Assembly (NCBI RefSeq): GCF_016879755.1 | Contig: NZ_WOFU01000001.1 | Location: forward strand, 1-64,000 | Source: Bacillus sp. B15-48 | GTDB lineage: Bacteria > Bacillota > Bacilli > Bacillales > Cytobacillaceae | Direction of reading: 5' to 3' | DNA length: 64,000 bases | Shown here: positions 8,998-17,549 of the stretch, one piece after another | Position numbering within the stretch: the first letter of the stretch is position 1 | Layout: the number at the start of each line of letters is the position of its first letter | The notes under the pieces: generated by a model | Databases searched by the model: none | What the model saw: only the letters and a program-made list of their open reading frames with translations | Told to the model about the DNA's origin: nothing | Position numbers and translations under genes: made by a program

Positions 8998-9690
8998 TTA
9001 GGCGTTTTCTAATACGATCTTTTGCAATAGGCTTTCCACATAAATTAAATGGTTCATCATTGCGTCACGAGCTAGCTTCGGGTTTTGTGATTGAATCGCT
9101 TGAAAGATACGATCATGCTGCGCCTCAATATTTATGATGATTTCCTTATCTTTTTCAATTTCATTATAAAATTCAAGCATCACTTTTTTCATAGCAGAAG
9201 AGATAAACTCGACTAAGCGAATTAAAATCTCATTCCCTGAAGCTTTAGCAATCGTCATATGAAAGCTATAATCTGAACCCCAGCCGGTTTCTTTCTCTAA
9301 TGAAAGAATTTTTCCTAATTCGACAACCATCGCTTCCGAGCGGTTAAGAGCAGCCATTTCGGCCATTCCAGTTTCGAGCATTTTCCTTACTTGGAAAAGC
9401 TCATGAATATCTTTTAAACTAGGGAGCAGTACTTGATCTTTAAATAAGCTTGACGAGTCGAATCCACGTATAAATGTACCTTCGCCATGCTTCACCTCGA
9501 CTGTACCCTTCCCTTTTAATATCGTTATCGCATCTCGAACCGCCGATCGTCCCACACCAAATAACTCACAAAGTTCTCTTACGGAGGGAAGCTTTTCTCC
9601 AATGCTAAACCGTCCTGATTCAATCATTTTTTCGATTTCTTCTACGACGCGATCAGAAACTTTTTGATTGTGAATCTTTTCTACATCCAT
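8998..9690 (-). CDS. GntR/FadR-subfamily transcriptional regulator
   Basis: A 230-residue protein with an N-terminal winged helix (about 10-75, SVRELCELFGVGRSAVRDAITILKGKG) and a C-terminal helical FCD ligand domain (about 95-220). FCD regulators sense small carboxylates. Its place directly before glcB suggests a GlcC-like role, controlling malate synthase in response to glycolate or a related acid; this is inference from context. A palindrome at its own ribosome site suggests autoregulation. Confidence 0.9.
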   Translation of the reverse strand: MDVEKIHNQKVSDRVVEEIEKMIESGRFSIGEKLPSVRELCELFGVGRSAVRDAITILKGKGTVEVKHGEGTFIRGFDSSSLFKDQVLLPSLKDIHELFQVRKMLETGMAEMAALNRSEAMVVELGKILSLEKETGWGSDYSFHMTIAKASGNEILIRLVEFISSAMKKVMLEFYNEIEKDKEIIINIEAQHDRIFQAIQSQNPKLARDAMMNHLIYVESLLQKIVLENA

Positions 9691-9708
9691 AAACCATTCA
9701 CCACCTTT

Positions 9709-9725
9709 CAGATGTCACATATCTG
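9709..9725. promoter_or_regulatory. Palindrome before the gntR gene, possible operator
   Basis: CAGAT-N7-ATCTG, with TGTGACA inside on the minus strand, lies about 20 bp before the start of the FadR-type regulator and overlaps its leader. FadR-family proteins bind short palindromes near their own genes. The assignment rests on position and symmetry only. Confidence 0.35.
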
Positions 9726-9913
9726 ATAAGTAATACATTAATTATATTAAACCACTTACAATTTCCAATTTCAACTTTTTTTCATAATAAACAAATTAAT
9801 CTGTATTTTCAGATATATATACGCCTTCACTTTATAAAAGCATAAAACTAGGATTTAAATTTTCAATTTGCTAAGATAAGAGTGTTGAAGTATTTTTTCA
9901 GGAGGGGTTTCTT

Positions 9914-10474
9914 ATGTTTGATATTGCAATTATTGGCGCTGGTCCAGCTGGTGCAAGTGCGGCATTGTTCACTGCTAAAGCTGGAAAGAAAACATTATTA
10001 ATTGATAATGATAAAAGCATGACAAAAAGAGCATGGATGGAAAATCACTATGGTGTTTCAGAGATATCTGGACCAGACCTAGTCGAACTTGGCCAAAAAC
10101 AAGCAGTTAAGTTTGGGGCTGAACTTGTTCAAAATGATGTGACGAATCTAACTAAAAAAGATGATGGTTTTCTTCTTGAAGCAAATGGTCAAGAATTTGA
10201 AGCGAAATATGTAATTATTGCGACTGGGGTTTCTGTTGCACTTGCTGAAACAATCGGGGTGGCTACAAAAGAAGGGACAGAACCACGCATTAAGACCGTA
10301 CTTGATGTCGATGCGAGCGGAAAAACCAATGTCGATGGAGTATGGGCAGCCGGAACTTGCGCAGGTGTAAGTGTACATACGATCATTACTGCTGGTGATG
10401 GTGCAAAAGTAGCGATTAACTTAATTAGCGAAATAAATGGTGAGCGTTACGTTGATCATGACATTCTAAAATAA
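9914..10474 (+). CDS. Short FAD-binding oxidoreductase (thioredoxin-reductase-like, no NADPH domain)
   Basis: A 186-residue protein. The N-terminus has an FAD Rossmann motif GAGPAGASAALF followed by an acidic strand end (LLIDND). The C-terminus has VDGVWAAGTC and ITAGDGAKVAINL, the second FAD-binding block of thioredoxin reductases. The central NAD(P)H domain and the CxxC pair are absent. Short proteins of this kind occur in Bacillus, so this is probably a natural family rather than a truncation. Its electron partner is unknown. The ribosome site is AGGAGGGG. Confidence 0.8.
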   Translation: MFDIAIIGAGPAGASAALFTAKAGKKTLLIDNDKSMTKRAWMENHYGVSEISGPDLVELGQKQAVKFGAELVQNDVTNLTKKDDGFLLEANGQEFEAKYVIIATGVSVALAETIGVATKEGTEPRIKTVLDVDASGKTNVDGVWAAGTCAGVSVHTIITAGDGAKVAINLISEINGERYVDHDILK

Positions 10475-10475
10475 A

Positions 10476-10518
10476 AACAAAAGCGAGCGCAAGGTTTGTC
10501 TTGCGCTCGCTTTTGTTA
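10476..10518. terminator. Bidirectional terminator
   Basis: AACAAAAGCGAGCGCAAG and CTTGCGCTCGCTTTTGTT form an 18-bp stem with a 6-nt loop. It starts just past the stop of the FAD protein gene and its right arm overlaps the stop codon of the convergent hydrolase gene. Confidence 0.9.
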
Positions 10519-11115
10519 TTTTGCAAACCGGTGGTTTCCAATCGTAATCGTTGTTTGTCTTGTAAAGACCCAATCACTCGTTGCCGTTTTCGGATTATAA
10601 AAGTACAAAGATCCATTCCCTTGTCCACGAAAAGCAAGCGCCTCATTAACTGCTCTTTTCGCCTCTGCATCTGCAGGCTTATTAATTTCCCCGTTTTGAA
10701 CTGGGGTAAACGCATAATGCCCCTGAACATTTTCATAGATTACACCTTTTACAGTGTTAGGAAACTTAGAACTATCCACTCGATTTAAGATTACAGTCGC
10801 AACTGCAACTTTTCCAGCATATGATTCTCCCTTCGCTTCTGCATGTACAAGTCTAGCCATTAGGTCTTTATCTGTTTCCGAAAGACCAGAACTTGGAATA
10901 ACTAGTTTTTGTCCTGGATAGATTAATGTTGAACGTTGATTATTTACAGCGCTCAAATCGTTGACGCTTACTCCATATTTGTTGGCAATTTTCCATAATG
11001 ATTCACCTGAAGCAACAGTATGCTGGCCTGCTGCCTCTCCTTTAGGAACGAACGCGGTTAGTGTGAGTGAAGCAACTAATGCCATTGCTACTCCAAATTT
11101 TTTTACATGAGTCAT
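10516..11115 (-). CDS. Secreted LysM plus SleB/CwlJ-type cell-wall hydrolase
   Basis: A 199-residue protein: a signal peptide (about 1-29, ending GEAA), one LysM domain (about 31-75, HTVASGESLWKIANKYGVS) and a Hydrolase_2 domain (about 80-199) with the family motif ARLVHAEAKGESYAGKVAVATVILNR, whose Glu is the likely catalytic residue. SleB/CwlJ relatives are lytic transglycosylases of the spore cortex; this version resembles B. subtilis YkvT in layout. The ATG at 11115 is chosen for the AGGAGG just upstream. The stop codon lies inside a bidirectional terminator. Confidence 0.92.
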   Translation of the reverse strand: MTHVKKFGVAMALVASLTLTAFVPKGEAAGQHTVASGESLWKIANKYGVSVNDLSAVNNQRSTLIYPGQKLVIPSSGLSETDKDLMARLVHAEAKGESYAGKVAVATVILNRVDSSKFPNTVKGVIYENVQGHYAFTPVQNGEINKPADAEAKRAVNEALAFRGQGNGSLYFYNPKTATSDWVFTRQTTITIGNHRFAK

Positions 11116-11353
11116 TTTTATACCTCCTAGTATTCTCTCTTTCTCTACTAGTAGGCTAACAGTTGTTACATAGTGATTCATTGACCAATAAATGGTATTT
11201 TGAAATAGAATGCTAGATTGCCTGTCTAGCTTATAGTTGTATCATTCAAGGAAAATTTACCCAGACCCTCTTATTTGAAAGATATTTCCATAAAAACAGA
11301 AATCTGGGGGCATTATTACAATCTGAAACATTTCTGTAAAAATCTCAGACTCC

Positions 11354-11384
11354 CTAAAAAAACTCGCCAATTGGCGAGTTTTTC
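11354..11384 (-). terminator. Terminator of dps
   Basis: AAACTCGCCAATTGGCGAGTTT is a perfect palindrome flanked by an A-run on the left (a T-run on the minus strand), 20 bp past the dps stop. Confidence 0.85.
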
Positions 11385-11405
11385 ATTGTTTTATAATCAT
11401 GTATG

Positions 11406-11852
11406 TTAGCGACCTAAGAAAGAATTCAACATCCAAACATGTTTTTCGAGACTAGAGTGAATCGATAAAAGCAGATCTCCTGTCGTTTCATCATTCACTG
11501 TATCAGCAAGGTCCATCCCTTTTTTCAATTCTTTAATAAGAATAGTAAAATCAGTTACAACTGAAGCAACCATGTCTGTTGCTGATTCGCCTCCAATAGC
11601 TTCATCTACAGACGAAATCTCGAGACAATCTTTCATTGTAGCAACTGGCTTATCTCCTAGAGCAAGTAAGCGTTCAGCCAACTCATCAATATGAACGGCT
11701 GCTTCATTATATAACTCTTCAAATTTTGTATGTAATGTAAAGAATTCTGGGCCTGTCACATACCAATGATAATTATGTAATTTAATATAAAGGACAGTCC
11801 AGTTTGCAATTTGCTTATTTACGGATAAAGTAAGTTCGTTCTTCAAGTTCAT
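11406..11852 (-). CDS. dps: Dps-family ferritin-like DNA-protection protein
   Basis: A 148-residue Dps protein that oxidises and stores iron as a dodecamer, protecting DNA from peroxide. The ferroxidase signature is visible: [25 protein letters not shown] and then [20 protein letters not shown]. It is the MrgA-type homologue. The leader contains TATAATATTAATATAA on the minus strand, a degenerate PerR-box-like sequence overlapping a probable -10, and a perfect PerR box lies about 210 bp upstream. Peroxide control is therefore likely but not shown. Confidence 0.95.
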   Translation of the reverse strand: MNLKNELTLSVNKQIANWTVLYIKLHNYHWYVTGPEFFTLHTKFEELYNEAAVHIDELAERLLALGDKPVATMKDCLEISSVDEAIGGESATDMVASVVTDFTILIKELKKGMDLADTVNDETTGDLLLSIHSSLEKHVWMLNSFLGR

Positions 11853-12040
11853 TCCTCCAATACCTATATTTATATTAATATTATAGTCTATTCCTGTGAA
11901 GATTGAGCAAAAATGGTCAAAAGTTCATAATACTGTCATTTTCATTTAGATAATAATTTAATTTATCCTCCTCTCAACTAATATTTAATATTTCTCAATT
12001 ATTTTTTTATATAAACTGAGAAATCAATAGTTTTTTTGTA

Positions 12041-12077
12041 TTGACCAGTAATAAATATTATATTATAATGATTATAA
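12041..12077 (+). promoter_or_regulatory. Promoter overlapping a perfect PerR box
   Basis: The plus strand carries -35 TTGACC (12041-12046), a 17-bp spacer and -10 TATAAT (12064-12069). The -10 lies inside TTATAATGATTATAA (12063-12077), which matches every position of the PerR consensus TTATAATNATTATAA. No convincing reading frame follows it. On the minus strand the box lies ~210 bp before dps, but the -35 there is poor. Confidence 0.7.
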
Positions 12078-12272
12078 ATTAATATCTAAATTAAATTAAC
12101 TTTCACTTTTAACTCTCTCACTGTATTGAATATGTGTTCCCACTTAACAGTTGTTACAAAAAACGTTGCTATTATCAGAAAAACTTGATTTTTATACTTG
12201 TTGATGAGAAGAAGGAAATGATCACCCCTCTGCAATACTAAAATAAGCCGCCCATATTAAGACGGCTTTAAT
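12076..12272 (+). ncRNA. Candidate PerR-controlled small RNA
   Basis: The transcript expected from the promoter at 12041-12069 would start near 12076. The region to 12245 has no ORF with a ribosome site (the longest ATG frame there is 18 codons without one). It contains an unpaired C-rich stretch CACCCCTCT (12223-12231), complementary to Shine-Dalgarno-like sequences, followed by a GC-rich hairpin (AAGCCG/CGGCTT) shared with the end of the iron-importer operon. The U-tract on this strand is weak. The RNA itself is inferred. Confidence 0.35.
12244..12272 (-). terminator. Terminator of the yclNOP operon
   Basis: On the minus strand AAGCCGTC and GGCGGCTT form a stem with a short loop, followed by ATTTTAG. 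It lies directly after the ATPase gene. The rest of 11853-12240 is AT-rich non-coding DNA apart from the PerR-box promoter. Confidence 0.65.
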
Positions 12273-12274
12273 GA

Positions 12275-13033
12275 TTAAGAATAAAAAACGCAGATTTTTT
12301 CTCGATCAATCTCTTCAATTTTAAAGTTCATATCATACACCTCATTTAATACTTCTGGTGTAATGATTACATCTGTTGGTCCTTCTTTTATCACACGGCC
12401 ATTTTTCATTGCCACGATATAATCAGAATAACAAGAAGCAAAGTTAATATCGTGAATAACAATCATAACCGTCTTGCCAAGTTCATCCGTCAATTTTCTT
12501 AACGTTTTCATGATTTGCACGGAATGCTTCATGTCAAGATTATTCAATGGTTCATCTAACAATACATATTCTGTATCTTGGGCAATAACCATCGCAATAT
12601 ACGCTCTTTGTCTTTGCCCGCCACTTAATTGGTCTAAATACTTATCCTGAATTTCCTCTAATTCCATATAGCGAATCGCTTCATTTATAAACTTGCGGTC
12701 CTCTTTCGTAAGTCTTCCTTGTGAGTATGGGAATCTTCCAAACGAAACAAGTTCTTTTACAGTTAGGCGAACATTAATATGATTTGATTGCTTTAAAATG
12801 GAAATTTTCTTAGCTAACTCATTGTTCTTACAGCGCGTAAGGTCCATTCCATCAATATAAATTTCCCCTTCATCTTTAGCGATCAATCGACTTATCATTG
12901 AAAGCAGTGTACTTTTACCTGCCCCGTTCGGTCCGATAAAAGAGGTAATTTTCCCTTTGGCTATTTTAACGGAAACATCTGTAATGACATTCTTATTGTT
13001 ATACCCTTTAGAAACATTTTTAACGTCTACCAT
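12275..13033 (-). CDS. yclP: Iron-siderophore ABC transporter ATPase (YclP/FecE type)
   Basis: A 252-residue ABC ATPase with Walker A GPNGAGKST (near 35), Q-loop ILKQ, signature LSGGQRQR (near 137) and Walker B YVLLDEP, followed by an H-loop VIHDINF. It powers ferric-siderophore import. It overlaps the preceding permease gene by 7 bp and is last of three co-directional genes. By similarity it belongs with B. subtilis YclP of the petrobactin system. The substrate here is unproven. Confidence 0.88.
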   Translation of the reverse strand: MVDVKNVSKGYNNKNVITDVSVKIAKGKITSFIGPNGAGKSTLLSMISRLIAKDEGEIYIDGMDLTRCKNNELAKKISILKQSNHINVRLTVKELVSFGRFPYSQGRLTKEDRKFINEAIRYMELEEIQDKYLDQLSGGQRQRAYIAMVIAQDTEYVLLDEPLNNLDMKHSVQIMKTLRKLTDELGKTVMIVIHDINFASCYSDYIVAMKNGRVIKEGPTDVIITPEVLNEVYDMNFKIEEIDREKICVFYS

Positions 13034-13980
13034 GATTTACTCTCCTTTAACAGCAGATATATGAAGTACACTCCACCAACAAAATTGACGATGACACTTA
13101 ATGTTGTATCAAATGTAAACACACGTTCGACAATCAGCTGACCGCCTACTAGAGCAATAATTGATATAAAAATCGAACCTATGATTAGCAAACTGTGTTT
13201 ATACGTGTTTAGAAATTGATAAGCAACGTTTGCAACTAATAAACCTAGAAACGTAATCGGACCGACAAGTGCCGTTGAAATCGAAACAAGAATCGCAATG
13301 ATGACCAATAATCTTTTTACAACATGATTATAATCAATACCAAGGTTAACCGCTTGGTCCTTACCGAGTGACAAAACATCTAAATATTTAATAAAACGAA
13401 TTGAGTACAAAGCTACAAGAATAACAGCAATTGTTGCTATTAATAAAAGCTCTGTTTTCACATTATTAAAACTTGCAAACATTCGATCTTGAACAAGCAT
13501 AAACTCATTTGGATCAATTAGCACTTGCATAAATTCACTAATGCTTCTAAAGAACGTTCCAAAGATAATCCCGACTAGTAAGAGAAAATATATATTATTC
13601 TCACCATTTCCTCGGAAAAGTAATTTATATAATAGACTTGCAAAGAGAACCATAAGTGCGACAGAAATCAGAAAATTTACATTCGGATTCGTCATCGTGA
13701 AACTCATTGATCCAAATACAAAAATGAGAAATGTCTGAATCAGTAAATATAGTGAATCTAATCCGATAATACTTGGAGTTAAGATTCTATTATTTGTGAT
13801 TGTCTGAAACACTACTGTCGAAAACGCAATCGTCGCTCCCGTTAAAATAATCGCATATACTTTTTTCAGTCTTCTTGGGAGAGTGTAGTCCCAGTTGTTT
13901 CCTAAATCGATAAATATGAAAGCTGCAGCAAGCACAACCGTTATGATCACTAGTATTATCAGTTTACTTTTATTACTCAT
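13027..13980 (-). CDS. yclO: Iron-siderophore ABC transporter permease (YclO/FecCD family)
   Basis: A 317-residue FecCD-type permease with about nine membrane segments. The family block GKDQAVNLGIDYNHVVKRLL and then GPITFLGLLVANVAYQFL is visible in the C-terminal half. It is the second subunit of a heterodimeric permease with the gene upstream, which it overlaps by 8 bp. Confidence 0.88.
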   Translation of the reverse strand: MSNKSKLIILVIITVVLAAAFIFIDLGNNWDYTLPRRLKKVYAIILTGATIAFSTVVFQTITNNRILTPSIIGLDSLYLLIQTFLIFVFGSMSFTMTNPNVNFLISVALMVLFASLLYKLLFRGNGENNIYFLLLVGIIFGTFFRSISEFMQVLIDPNEFMLVQDRMFASFNNVKTELLLIATIAVILVALYSIRFIKYLDVLSLGKDQAVNLGIDYNHVVKRLLVIIAILVSISTALVGPITFLGLLVANVAYQFLNTYKHSLLIIGSIFISIIALVGGQLIVERVFTFDTTLSVIVNFVGGVYFIYLLLKESKSW

Positions 13981-14923
13981 ATGCCTTTCTCCTCAAAATC
14001 ATGTAAAGAAAAATTCCACTTCCGATGACCCCAACCATTAGACCAATAGGGATTTCATAAGGATAAATAACTACCCGGCCTAAAATATCACAGGCTAGTA
14101 CGAAGATTGCTCCAAGCAATGCTGTATGAGAAAGGCTTTTTTGCAGATGGTCTCCCCTGTACATCGTAACGATATTGGGGATAATCAAGCCTAAAAATGG
14201 AATCATCCCAACGGTAAGAACGACAATAGTTGTAACTAAAGCAACAATGGTCAAACCGATATTCATGATTTGTTTATGATTTAAACCTAGATTGACAGAG
14301 AACTCTTCCCCCATTCCCGCAATGGTAAATTTATTAGCATATAAATAGGCGATAAATATAAGAGGGATACTAATATATAACAATTCGTATCTCCCTTGTA
14401 TCATCATTGAAAAATTTCCTTGCAGCCATGATGACATATTTTGAATTAAATTTTCTTTATAGGCAAAAAAGGTGGTAATCGATCCAACAATGCTCCCAAA
14501 CATCATCCCGACAAGTGGAATAAAGATGGCATCCTTAAATTTCACTTTTTCAAGCAATTTCATAAAAATAAAAGTTCCTAAAAGCGCAAAGAAGAAAGCA
14601 ACAAGCACTCGAACAAACTGGCCTGCTCCTGAAAACAGCATCATTGAAATAAGAATCCCAAATCTTGCTGAATCCTCTGTCCCAGCAGTAGTTGGTGAGA
14701 CAAATTTATTTCTCGTCAATTGCTGCATAATTAAGCCGCAAATACTCATTCCAACTCCAGCTAGGATAATTGATATAAGACGAGGAAATCTGCTCACAAA
14801 CAAAACTTCCATTTGTTCTTCCGTTAAGCTAAAAAGATCCAAAGGTGAAATATTCTGCACTCCGATAAACAATGAAGTGATTGATAATACAATGAAGCCA
14901 ATAATTAAGTAGATGAGTTTCAT
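13973..14923 (-). CDS. yclN: Iron-siderophore ABC transporter permease (YclN/FecCD family)
   Basis: A 316-residue FecCD-type permease with LSRFPRLISIILAG-like N-terminus (VSRFPRLISIILAGVGMSI), VNLGLNHKQIMNIGL and GMIPFLGLIIPNIV. It opens the yclN-yclO-yclP operon. Two Fur-like boxes lie 41-123 bp upstream, so iron repression is likely. In B. subtilis a fourth gene encodes the binding protein YclQ; none is present here before the operon terminator. Confidence 0.9.
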   Translation of the reverse strand: MKLIYLIIGFIVLSITSLFIGVQNISPLDLFSLTEEQMEVLFVSRFPRLISIILAGVGMSICGLIMQQLTRNKFVSPTTAGTEDSARFGILISMMLFSGAGQFVRVLVAFFFALLGTFIFMKLLEKVKFKDAIFIPLVGMMFGSIVGSITTFFAYKENLIQNMSSWLQGNFSMMIQGRYELLYISIPLIFIAYLYANKFTIAGMGEEFSVNLGLNHKQIMNIGLTIVALVTTIVVLTVGMIPFLGLIIPNIVTMYRGDHLQKSLSHTALLGAIFVLACDILGRVVIYPYEIPIGLMVGVIGSGIFLYMILRRKAYE

Positions 14924-14963
14924 ATTCGCAACCTTACTCTTTCTTTGTAGTGCAATAAATAAA

Positions 14964-14982
14964 GATAATCATTCTCATTAAT
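14964..14982 (-). promoter_or_regulatory. Fur-like box, proximal, before yclN
   Basis: GATAATCATTCTCATTAAT agrees with 14 of 19 positions of the Fur consensus. It lies in the yclN leader, about 40 bp before the start codon. Confidence 0.6.
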
Positions 14983-15027
14983 ACCATCTAGGGAAGAGGC
15001 AAGAATGATAATTGCTTATAATTAAAT

Positions 15028-15046
15028 GATAATGATTTTCATTGTC
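15028..15046 (-). promoter_or_regulatory. Fur box, distal, overlapping the probable yclN promoter
   Basis: GATAATGATTTTCATTGTC matches 16 of 19 consensus positions. On the minus strand a candidate promoter TTGCAT-17 bp-TATCAT spans the box, so bound Fur would block RNA polymerase. Confidence 0.7.
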
Positions 15047-15105
15047 TAATGCAATGACTATTTTGTGACAGTGTTAAACTTTTTTTATATTTCTATAAAA
15101 TGAAA

Positions 15106-15173
15106 AAAGAAAACTCGCCGAATTGCAAGTTCCTAAGGGGAAAGACAGTGGCGTAGTTGCCCTTTTCTATTAG
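15106..15173. repeat. Interspersed repeat R1, copy a
   Basis: Begins AAAGAAAACTCGCCGA, continues with TCCTAAGG, GAAAGACAGTGGCGTAGTTG and CCCTT, and ends CTATTAG. The same order of blocks occurs at 34218-34325 and 50963-51070. Here it lies between the distal Fur box and the terminator of the downstream gene. The function is unknown. Confidence 0.7.
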
Positions 15174-15175
15174 AT

Positions 15176-15210
15176 TAAAAAGAGCTACTCGATTTCGAGT
15201 AGCTCTCTTT
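15176..15210 (-). terminator. Terminator of the LTA-synthase-type gene
   Basis: AGAGCTACTCGATTTCGAGTAGCTCT is a strong hairpin with A-run and T-run flanks, immediately past the stop codon. Confidence 0.88.
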
Positions 15211-15212
15211 CA

Positions 15213-17267
15213 TTATTCTTCATTCACTGAAGGGACTTCATCATCCGTTATAGGCTCAGTATTATCCGCATTCGTTCCATCTTCTTCTATCGTTTCTTCT
15301 TTTTCTAATGAAATCCCTGCGTTTATAAGATAGCTTTCATCAAAATTATAATTGTATATCGAACGTTGCACTGGTGTAAAGTTATCAGGGGTGTAGAAAC
15401 GCAATAAATCACCATTAACAACTTTATCTGAAAGCTCTAATTGTTGTCTTGCAATTTGCTTCAGTTGGATAAATTCTTCCGTTTCTTCTAGTAACTCACC
15501 TGTATTCGGATCATAGAACTTACTCTCTATAAAAGTTACATTTGGACTGACAAAATCACCATTCCTAAATGCAACAAGTTCACGGTGATCTTTCGAAAGC
15601 AAATCAGTTCCTAGGTGTACAAAATTTTCAGCATTAATTCCTAACAAATGTAACAATGTCGGCAACAAGTCAACTTGACCACCGTACGTATGATTCACTC
15701 CACCTTTTAAGCCAGGGGTGTGAATAATTAGTGGTACTTCTTGCAATTCTGCCGTAACAGAAGGAGTAACTTCTCTTCCTAACACAGTTTCCATCGCTCT
15801 GTTATGGTTTTGTGAGATTCCATAATGGTCGCCATACATGATGATAATTGAATTATCATATAAGCCGGATTCTTTAAGATCATTGAAAAACTGTTCTAGT
15901 GCTTCATCAGAATATCGGGCCGTTTGGAAGAAATTATCCACCGTTTTGCTGCCAGTATAATGAGGTTCAATTGTTGCTTCTTCTTGATTCATCGTAAACG
16001 GATAATGATGAGTTAACATAATAAACTTAGAATAAAACGGCTGTGGCAATGCCTGTAACAAAGGAATTGACTCTTTAAAGAACGGTTTATCCATTAACCC
16101 GTAATTCGTTACATTTTCAGGACTCATATCATAATAGCTCGAGTCAAAAAACTTATCAAATCCAAAAGATTTATAAATTTCGTCACGGTTCCAGAATGAC
16201 CTTGTATTGCCATGAAACACAGCTGAAGTATATCCTTGCTCTTGAGCAAGAATAGCTGGTGCTGAATGGTACGTGTTTAACCCTTTCATTGAAAACGCAG
16301 ACCCTTGTGGCAAACCAAACAAAGAGTTTTCTAACATAAATTCAGCATCAGCTGTTTTTCCTTGTGCTGTTTGATGATAAAAATTATCGAAGTACAGCGA
16401 ATTGGGATCGCGAACGAGTGAATTTAAGAATGGCATCACTTCTTCCCCATGCAATTCATAATCAATCAAGAAATTTTGAATGGATTCAAGATGAATATAA
16501 ATAACATTACGCCCTTCAGCTACGCCGAAGTATTCTGGATTAGGCTCAGCAAATTGAGATTGTGTATAGTTAATCACCTCGACAACATCACTGCTATCCG
16601 CCATAACACGCTGGGCTGAGGCTTTCGTGCTTTGTACAGCATCATAAATGGTGTAATTATACATGCCTAAATATTTAACGATATAGTTTCGGTCAAAGGT
16701 CCTAGTTAGTAGTTGCGGACGATCTGCCTCTGCCATTCCAAGGTTGGCACTAAAAATACCTAAACCTAAAAGCATCACTGCAGCTATCTTTCTCCGACTA
16801 ATGTTACTGTAATCCTTCTGAACGAATTTCGTTCGTTTTGAGGCTAAAACAGCCAAAATAAGAAAATCGACAAAGAATAGAATGTCATATGAATGCATTA
16901 GAGTATACACACTAGAGCTTACATCACCAAAGTTTTGCGTTTGAAAAAATGTCGGCAATGTAATGAAGTCATTAAAAAATCGATAGTATAATACATTCGC
17001 ATACAATAAGAAACTAAGGACAAAATATAAACCTATAAGCCATGAATACTTTTTCTTCCCCTTTTTGAACATAGCTAGTCCTAAGAAAATAATCCCGGAA
17101 GCTAAAGGGCTTAAAAATAGTAAAAACGATTGAATTGAATTCTCTACCCCGAGATTAAATTGGGTTATTTGGACAGCATATGTTTTCAACCATAGAAGTA
17201 AAACGGCTAAAAAGAAGAAGCCCATGAAATGATTTAAATTTATTTTCTCTCTAATGAAGCTTTTCAT
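15213..17267 (-). CDS. Lipoteichoic acid synthase family protein
   Basis: A 684-residue membrane enzyme with five N-terminal membrane helices (to about 180) and an extracellular sulfatase-like domain. Metal and catalytic residues of the family are visible: Glu261 in HLESIQ, Thr305 in QGKTADAEF, and YGDHYGI near 480. Such enzymes polymerise glycerol phosphate from phosphatidylglycerol. B. subtilis has four paralogues (LtaS, YfnI, YqgS, YvgJ), and the one represented here cannot be assigned. The acidic tail (EEETIEEDGTNADNTE) is unusual in composition. Confidence 0.9.
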   Translation of the reverse strand: MKSFIREKINLNHFMGFFFLAVLLLWLKTYAVQITQFNLGVENSIQSFLLFLSPLASGIIFLGLAMFKKGKKKYSWLIGLYFVLSFLLYANVLYYRFFNDFITLPTFFQTQNFGDVSSSVYTLMHSYDILFFVDFLILAVLASKRTKFVQKDYSNISRRKIAAVMLLGLGIFSANLGMAEADRPQLLTRTFDRNYIVKYLGMYNYTIYDAVQSTKASAQRVMADSSDVVEVINYTQSQFAEPNPEYFGVAEGRNVIYIHLESIQNFLIDYELHGEEVMPFLNSLVRDPNSLYFDNFYHQTAQGKTADAEFMLENSLFGLPQGSAFSMKGLNTYHSAPAILAQEQGYTSAVFHGNTRSFWNRDEIYKSFGFDKFFDSSYYDMSPENVTNYGLMDKPFFKESIPLLQALPQPFYSKFIMLTHHYPFTMNQEEATIEPHYTGSKTVDNFFQTARYSDEALEQFFNDLKESGLYDNSIIIMYGDHYGISQNHNRAMETVLGREVTPSVTAELQEVPLIIHTPGLKGGVNHTYGGQVDLLPTLLHLLGINAENFVHLGTDLLSKDHRELVAFRNGDFVSPNVTFIESKFYDPNTGELLEETEEFIQLKQIARQQLELSDKVVNGDLLRFYTPDNFTPVQRSIYNYNFDESYLINAGISLEKEETIEEDGTNADNTEPITDDEVPSVNEE

Positions 17268-17549
17268 CTTTTCACCTACTTTTCATTTTTTAATTCACTA
17301 AGTTATTATCTGTGAGTGTTGGTTATTTACGAACGAGAATGCTTGCTACAAAGTAACAATATACTCCTCTTTCAAAAAAATGTAAAGCATAACCCTTCAT
17401 GCTCTTTTTAAAATCCTACCATTCACCTATATTATTATACCGCGTAACCGCAATGTTTTAAATGAGGAAAATTTGAGGCTTACAAACTAGAACACCGTAT
17501 AAATTTGGAACATATTGTAAATATTATAAAGAGAAAATGAGGTGATAAA

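Noticed and set aside
12078-12245. Small protein behind the PerR-box promoter
   Set aside because: The ATG frames are 18 and 7 codons, without a properly spaced ribosome site or recognisable sequence.
14472-14912. Plus-strand ORF of 146 codons opposite yclN
   Set aside because: It is antisense to a clear FecCD permease, has no ribosome site and a shadow-like composition. The same applies to the long antisense ORFs at 20994-21329, 38320-38700 and 46721-47062.
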